The notes beneath the pieces are model-generated. The model did not search any database, was not told the origin of the DNA, and worked only from the letters and a program-made list of their open reading frames with translations. 64,000 bases of DNA from Robiginitalea aurantiaca. GTDB lineage: Bacteria > Bacteroidota > Bacteroidia > Flavobacteriales > Flavobacteriaceae. This document shows, piece by piece, positions 59,903-64,000 of the stretch (position 1 is its first letter; each line of letters opens with the position of its first letter). The stretch spans positions 1 through 64,000 of the forward strand of contig NZ_JAUDUY010000008.1 of NCBI RefSeq assembly GCF_030380815.1, read 5' to 3'. The position numbers were made by a program, and so were the translations under genes.

Positions 59903-60562
59903 TCAATATGCAATTTTTGTTTTCGCTTTCCAGATTCCGCATTCGAGGAATCGTTTTAAAGCATCAATATTTTTTTCGCCTGGGCGAATTTCAAATTTAC
60001 TGTTCACATCAATTCCGACACAAAGAGCTGCCTGGGGTGTCCGGGCAAACGCCAACAACTTCGGGCAGTCCTTTTCCCCAATACCCCCGCTTAGAAAATA
60101 GGGGGTTTTATGGGGATACGCCTTAAGCTGTTCCCAGTTAAAAACAGTCCCGTTACCTCCGGGGAGGGGTCCCCTGGTATCAAAAAGAAAGAGATCGCAC
60201 ACCTTGGTATACTTTTTCAGCGGGTCAAAATCAAAGCCCGGACCAATGGCAAAAGCTTTAATTATCAAGACACCGGGATTTTCTTTTTGCAGGCGTTCCT
60301 GTAATTCTGAACAGTACTCAGGACTTTCTTTTCCATGCAACTGCACAGCCCGGAGACCGTATGTTTTTACACGTTCGATAAGCACCGGAATGGCTTCGTC
60401 AACGAAGACACCGACAGCCCGGATCTCCCGGGGCAGGGCCGGTATTTCCTCTCCCGTGAAATTACGCGGGGTCCCTTCCCAGAAAATGAAGCCAAGGTAG
60501 TCCGGCCCCAGGGCCATTACCTCCGAAGGATTGTATTTCATTCCGCATACTTTAAGCTTCAT
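59903..60562 (-). CDS. trpF: phosphoribosylanthranilate isomerase
   Basis: A 219-residue TIM barrel. Catalytic Cys6 is in [62 protein letters not shown] (about 126-147, with the catalytic Asp) and LSGGIGEKD complete the family pattern. Its start overlaps trpC by 4 bases (ATGA). It is a separate gene rather than the TrpCF fusion of E. coli. Confidence 0.95.
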   Translation of the reverse strand: MKLKVCGMKYNPSEVMALGPDYLGFIFWEGTPRNFTGEEIPALPREIRAVGVFVDEAIPVLIERVKTYGLRAVQLHGKESPEYCSELQERLQKENPGVLIIKAFAIGPGFDFDPLKKYTKVCDLFLFDTRGPLPGGNGTVFNWEQLKAYPHKTPYFLSGGIGEKDCPKLLAFARTPQAALCVGIDVNSKFEIRPGEKNIDALKRFLECGIWKAKTKIAY

Positions 60563-61344
60563 CCTTCTGTCTTTTTAAGGAATTCCCTAAGGGCATTTCC
60601 AGGATCAGCTGTTTTCATAAAAGTTTCCCCCATCAGAAAACCTTCATAGCCGAGTTGCTTCAACTCCTTAAGTTCCATCGGATCCCCCAGTCCGCTCTCC
60701 GAGATTTTACCAACGGCATCCGGAATGAGGTGGCACAGTTCCCGGCTGATATCCAGGGAAACTTCAAAGGTCTTTAAATTCCGGTTGTTCACACCGATCA
60801 GGTCTGCACCGGCATGCAGTGAAAACTCCAGTTCTTTTTTGGAGTGTACTTCCAAGAGTACCTCCAGGTTCAGGGCATGGGCGGAGCTGCAAAGCGATTG
60901 AAGTTCCTCTTTGGTCAGTACCGCTGCGATCAGGAGAATCGCATCCGCTCCATAGGCTTTCGCCTCTAGAATCTGATACGCATCTATTATGAATTCTTTC
61001 CTGAGAAGCGGGAGACTGGTGGAGGCCCGGGCAAGGAGTAAATCGTCAAGGGAACCTCCAAAATACTTCCCGTCTGTAAGCACGGAAATTGCCCCTGCCC
61101 CGGCCTTGGAATAGCCGGATACGATTTCCGACACACTGCCTTTTTGATTGATGATTGCTTTCGAAGGGGACCTTCTTTTGTGTTCTGCAATAATTCCGGT
61201 ATTGCGGGCCTTCAAAGAATTCCTCATCGAGGTCGTAGGGCGGTCGAAGAGACCAAAGCCCTCAAGGCTGGATTCGGGAATCAGCGATTTACGCAGTTGT
61301 ACTTCCGTTTTTTTATCCCTGATGATTTGGTCGAGAATGCTCAT
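60559..61344 (-). CDS. trpC: indole-3-glycerol-phosphate synthase
   Basis: A 261-residue TIM barrel. MSILDQIIRDKKTEVQLRK is the N-terminal helix, IIAEHKRRSPSKAII (about 50-64) carries the substrate-binding Lys, VLTDGKYFGGSLDDL, LLRKEFIIDAYQILEAKAYGADAILLIAAVL (catalytic Lys and Glu) and GVNNRNLKTFEV follow. It lies 14 bases after trpD. Confidence 0.96.
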   Translation of the reverse strand: MSILDQIIRDKKTEVQLRKSLIPESSLEGFGLFDRPTTSMRNSLKARNTGIIAEHKRRSPSKAIINQKGSVSEIVSGYSKAGAGAISVLTDGKYFGGSLDDLLLARASTSLPLLRKEFIIDAYQILEAKAYGADAILLIAAVLTKEELQSLCSSAHALNLEVLLEVHSKKELEFSLHAGADLIGVNNRNLKTFEVSLDISRELCHLIPDAVGKISESGLGDPMELKELKQLGYEGFLMGETFMKTADPGNALREFLKKTEG

Positions 61345-61358
61345 GGTAAATGGCGAAT

Positions 61359-62351
61359 TCAGGCGCTGAGGGCCTGCAGTTTTTTAAAGGATTTGTGTGC
61401 GCTTCTGCTTTCCAGAGATTGGGTGGCCTTTTCATATCCTTCGGTGAGGGAACAATTTGTTGCCGTTGAAATGGCCACAGCCGCATTGACGCAGACAACG
61501 GCTTCCTGAGCCTTTGTTCCCTTGCCCTGGAGTACGTCGATAAAGATCTGTGCTGCTTCTTCAATGCTCTGGCCGCCGTAAATGGCTTCAGGAGTAATTT
61601 TTGGAAGCCCGAAATCCTCAGGATTTAAGACAGATTCCACGGTATTTCCCAGGATTTTGGCGGGCCCGGTCAACGTGATTTCATCATACCCGTCAAGGCC
61701 GTGCAGGATACTGTAAGTCTTGTCGGTGTTCTGATAGAGATACCCGTACATTCTGGCCAGTTCCAAATTAAAAACACCCACCATCTGGTATTTTGGAAAG
61801 GCCGGGTTCACCATAGGCCCCAGCATATTGAAGAATGTCTTAACCCCTAATTCCCTCCGGATGGGCGCCACTTCCTTCATTGCCGGATGGAATAAGGGCG
61901 CATGAAGAATACAGATTCCGGCCCCGTCCAGGGATTTTTTCAAAAAATCGACATCAGGGCTGAATCGGATTCCCAGAAACTCGAGAACATTGCTGCTTCC
62001 GCATGTGGAAGAAACCCCGTAATTCCCGTGTTTGGTTACCGGGACGCCTGCCCCGGCGCATACAAAAGAGGCCAGGGTAGAGATATTAAACGTGTTCTTT
62101 CCGTCTCCCCCTGTCCCGCAAAGATCAATAGCCTTGTACTCGGAGAGGTCCACGGCGAGGCAAAGCTCAAGCAGGGCATCCCGAAACCCCTCCAGTTCCT
62201 CAGTGGTCACGCTGCGCATCATATAAACGGTCAGAAAGGCCGCGATCTGACTGGTGTTATAGGTTCCTGAAGCCATCTCGATGAGGACCCTTCTGGATTC
62301 TTCACGGCTGAGCAACTGATGGCCGATGAGTTTGTTTAAGATTTCTTTCAT
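61359..62351 (-). CDS. trpD: anthranilate phosphoribosyltransferase
   Basis: A 330-residue enzyme. DLCGTGGDGKNTFNISTLASFVCAGAGVPVTKHGN (about 77-111) is the PRPP-binding signature; FLFAPLFHPAMK-type motif appears as LHAPLFHPAMKEVAPIRRELGVKTFFNMLGPMVNP (about 149-183). Overlaps trpG by 4 bases (ATGA). No fused glutaminase domain. Confidence 0.96.
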   Translation of the reverse strand: MKEILNKLIGHQLLSREESRRVLIEMASGTYNTSQIAAFLTVYMMRSVTTEELEGFRDALLELCLAVDLSEYKAIDLCGTGGDGKNTFNISTLASFVCAGAGVPVTKHGNYGVSSTCGSSNVLEFLGIRFSPDVDFLKKSLDGAGICILHAPLFHPAMKEVAPIRRELGVKTFFNMLGPMVNPAFPKYQMVGVFNLELARMYGYLYQNTDKTYSILHGLDGYDEITLTGPAKILGNTVESVLNPEDFGLPKITPEAIYGGQSIEEAAQIFIDVLQGKGTKAQEAVVCVNAAVAISTATNCSLTEGYEKATQSLESRSAHKSFKKLQALSA

Positions 62352-62917
62352 GGATTCGCATTTAACCAGTTAGCTATGATGGTTTTCCCCTGGGGAGTCA
62401 GTACGGATTCCGGGTGAAACTGGACCGCCCTGATATCGTACTCCAGATGTCTGAGCGACATGACGGTGCCGGAAGTATCAGTGGCGGTTACCTCCAGGCA
62501 TTCCGGAAGGTCCGGATGCACCACCCAGGAGTGGTAGCGCCCTACTTCAATCGTGTCAGGTAGTCCGCGGTATAAGATATCATCTCCGTGAATTGTAACG
62601 GATGTAGCCACGCCGTGGTAAACCTGATCCAGATTGACCAACCGGCCGCCAAAAACTTCGGCAATGGCCTGTTGTCCCAAACAGACGCCCAGGATTCGCT
62701 TGTTTTCGGCTCCTATGCGTATTACGTCTTTGAGTACCCCGGCTTCATCTGGTATGCCCGGGCCGGGAGAGAGCACGATTTGTTGAAAATCGGCCAGCTC
62801 ATCCAGGTTGAGTTTGTCATTTCGCCTCACCACTACGGTACAGCCCAGTTCCTCCAGATAATGAACCAGGTTATAGGTAAAACTGTCGTAATTATCGAGC
62901 ACCAGGACTTTGTTCAT
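62348..62917 (-). CDS. trpG: anthranilate synthase glutaminase component
   Basis: A 189-residue class I glutamine amidotransferase. VLDNYDSFTYNLVHYL (about 6-21), PGPGIPDEAG (about 51-60), nucleophile Cys79 in GVCLGQQAIAEVFGG, and His/Glu in AVQFHPESVLTPQG near the C-terminus. It gives ammonia to TrpE. Its place between trpE and trpD favours anthranilate over aminodeoxychorismate synthesis, though such subunits can serve both. Confidence 0.95.
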   Translation of the reverse strand: MNKVLVLDNYDSFTYNLVHYLEELGCTVVVRRNDKLNLDELADFQQIVLSPGPGIPDEAGVLKDVIRIGAENKRILGVCLGQQAIAEVFGGRLVNLDQVYHGVATSVTIHGDDILYRGLPDTIEVGRYHSWVVHPDLPECLEVTATDTSGTVMSLRHLEYDIRAVQFHPESVLTPQGKTIIANWLNANP

Positions 62918-62919
62918 AT

Positions 62920-64000
62920 TTAAAGCGTTTCGGCGATTTCAAGTGCTTTGCTGAGTGCGCCCAGCTTGTTATAGGTTTCCTCGAGTTCGTCTTTCGGGTC
63001 AGAGGCTGCCACAAGTCCTGCCCCGGCCTGATAATACAAGCTGTGATTCTTGCTGAGGAACGTACGTATCATAATTGCGTGATTAAAATCACCGTCAAAG
63101 GCCATAAATCCGATGGCCCCACCGTAGTAATTCCTGCTGGTTTTCTCGTAGGTATCGATCAATTGCATGGCCTTGTGTTTTGGAGCTCCACTAAGCGTGC
63201 CGGCGGGAAAGGTATCCGCGACTACTTTCATGGTGGGTGTTCCCTCTTTGATTTTACCCGTTACCTTGGATACAAGATGGATCACGTGAGAGAAATACTG
63301 AACCTCCCTGTAGGTCTCCACCTGCACTGAATTCCCATTACGGCTGAGGTCATTTCGGGCGAGATCGACCAGCATTACATGTTCGCTGTTTTCCTTTTCA
63401 TCCGCAGCCAGTCTTTGGGCAAGGGCCGCATCCTCTTGATCATTCCCGGTCCTTCTGAAGGTTCCGGCTATAGGGTGAATTTCGGCCTTCCCATCCTTGA
63501 CAACCAGTTGGGCTTCAGGGGAACTCCCGAAAATTTTAAAATCGCCATAATCAAAATAAAAGAGGTAGGGGGAGGGGTTTATGGATCTCAAAGCCCTGTA
63601 AACATTAAACTCATCCCCTTTGAAATGCTGAGAGAACCTTCGGGAGAGTACGAGCTGAAAAACATCACCCCGGGCACAGTGCTTTTTGGCCAGGGCTACG
63701 TGTTCCAGGTATTCTTCATCGCGCAGGTTGGATTCGCGTTCACCATCTCGCTCAAACCGATAGGTGGCAAAGGTCTGTATGGCCAGAATCTGCTCCAGGC
63801 TTGCCAGATTGCTCTCTTGATCGAAGCAGTGCGCAAACAAGTAAGCCTCATTTTTGAAGTGATCAATGGCGATGATATTCTGGTAGACCGCATAATAAAT
63901 GTCCGGAATGGCAGGGGAATCGGGCTTTTGGGTGATATCAATATCCTCAAAGAAGCGAACCGCATCATAAGTCATGTATCCGAAAAGGCCGTTGTTGATA
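62920..64000 (-). CDS. trpE: anthranilate synthase component I (5' end outside window)
   Basis: 360 codons are visible, and the frame stays open through 64000, so the N-terminus with the feedback-binding region is mostly cut off. Visible motifs: NNGLFGYMTYDAVRFFEDI at the edge, RGDVFQLVLSRRFSQHFKGDEFNVYRALRSINPSPYLFYFDYGDF, FGSSPEAQLVVKDG, HPIAGTFRRTGNDQEDAALA, LVDLARNDLSRNG, FPAGTLSGAPKHKAMQLID and the C-terminal GAGLVAASDPKDELEETYNK. It converts chorismate to anthranilate with TrpG. First gene of the operon; the operon promoter is beyond the window. Confidence 0.95.
   Translation of the reverse strand, partial: INNGLFGYMTYDAVRFFEDIDITQKPDSPAIPDIYYAVYQNIIAIDHFKNEAYLFAHCFDQESNLASLEQILAIQTFATYRFERDGERESNLRDEEYLEHVALAKKHCARGDVFQLVLSRRFSQHFKGDEFNVYRALRSINPSPYLFYFDYGDFKIFGSSPEAQLVVKDGKAEIHPIAGTFRRTGNDQEDAALAQRLAADEKENSEHVMLVDLARNDLSRNGNSVQVETYREVQYFSHVIHLVSKVTGKIKEGTPTMKVVADTFPAGTLSGAPKHKAMQLIDTYEKTSRNYYGGAIGFMAFDGDFNHAIMIRTFLSKNHSLYYQAGAGLVAASDPKDELEETYNKLGALSKALEIAETL

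Noticed and set aside
1-64000. CRISPR arrays, insertion sequences, integrases, toxin-antitoxin or defence genes, rRNA and tRNA genes
   Set aside because: No direct-repeat arrays, transposase motifs or RNA gene signatures were seen; gene content is housekeeping and composition is even.

Overview
The window looks like a chromosome segment of a marine-type member of the Bacteroidetes, family Flavobacteriaceae. Evidence: every recognisable protein has the flavobacterial form (kynureninase/KMO pair, DUF1573, DUF6702, ACBP in a lipid operon, the GRGGPPARGGG type of PEP carboxylase). Shine-Dalgarno sequences are mostly absent. About twenty genes carry the Bacteroidetes -7 promoter box TANNTTTG a short distance upstream. 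By eye the base composition is near 48-50% GC and even across the window. I see no rRNA, tRNA, IS element, prophage, integrase or CRISPR array. Genus cannot be assigned by reading alone.

Layout. 1-5.7 kb: an incomplete secreted protein, two related carboxypeptidase-regulatory-like proteins, a DUF6702 protein and an M1 peptidase. 5.7-16 kb: TatA, an O-methyltransferase, a GNAT enzyme, kynureninase with an MFS transporter, a lipoprotein, ClpP, a photolyase operon (Fe-S (6-4) photolyase type, CRY-DASH, DUF2256) and, divergent from it, kynurenine 3-monooxygenase. 16-25.4 kb: a Zn-ribbon-family protein without its cysteines, Nif3, LpxK, an operon lipA-gap-hybrid histidine kinase, an ECF sigma factor with a small cysteine-rich membrane protein, and a second ECF sigma/anti-sigma pair. 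25.6-37.6 kb: MurB, an aminotransferase, a PDZ aspartyl protease, DUF1573, ValS, a two-component system, an LRR lipoprotein and a DUF3604 protein.

37.9-57.6 kb: an AGMO-like hydroxylase facing the operon rsfS-ftsH-LUD-cdsA-psd-ACBP; BirA; pyrE with an SRPBCC protein, head-to-head with a Nudix gene; an M14 lipoprotein; coaD; ddl; a PASTA protein with RluD-type pseudouridine synthase; YaaA; a UDG-superfamily protein; PEP carboxylase; and an M20 peptidase. 57.7-64 kb: the tryptophan operon trpE(partial)-G-D-C-F-B-A, followed by a small membrane protein that overlaps trpA.

Most of the window is housekeeping: envelope and lipid synthesis, tryptophan synthesis, two kynurenine-pathway steps, DNA photorepair and regulation. 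Genes are packed tightly, with ATGA, GTGA, TGATG or TAATG overlaps and convergent 3' ends that touch or overlap. No clear new defence or mobile system was found. The most interesting points are small: a C-terminal module shared by two neighbouring secreted proteins, a cysteine-rich membrane peptide overlapping an ECF sigma gene, a sensor kinase translationally coupled to a GAPDH with an altered active-site motif, and palindromes at several promoters.
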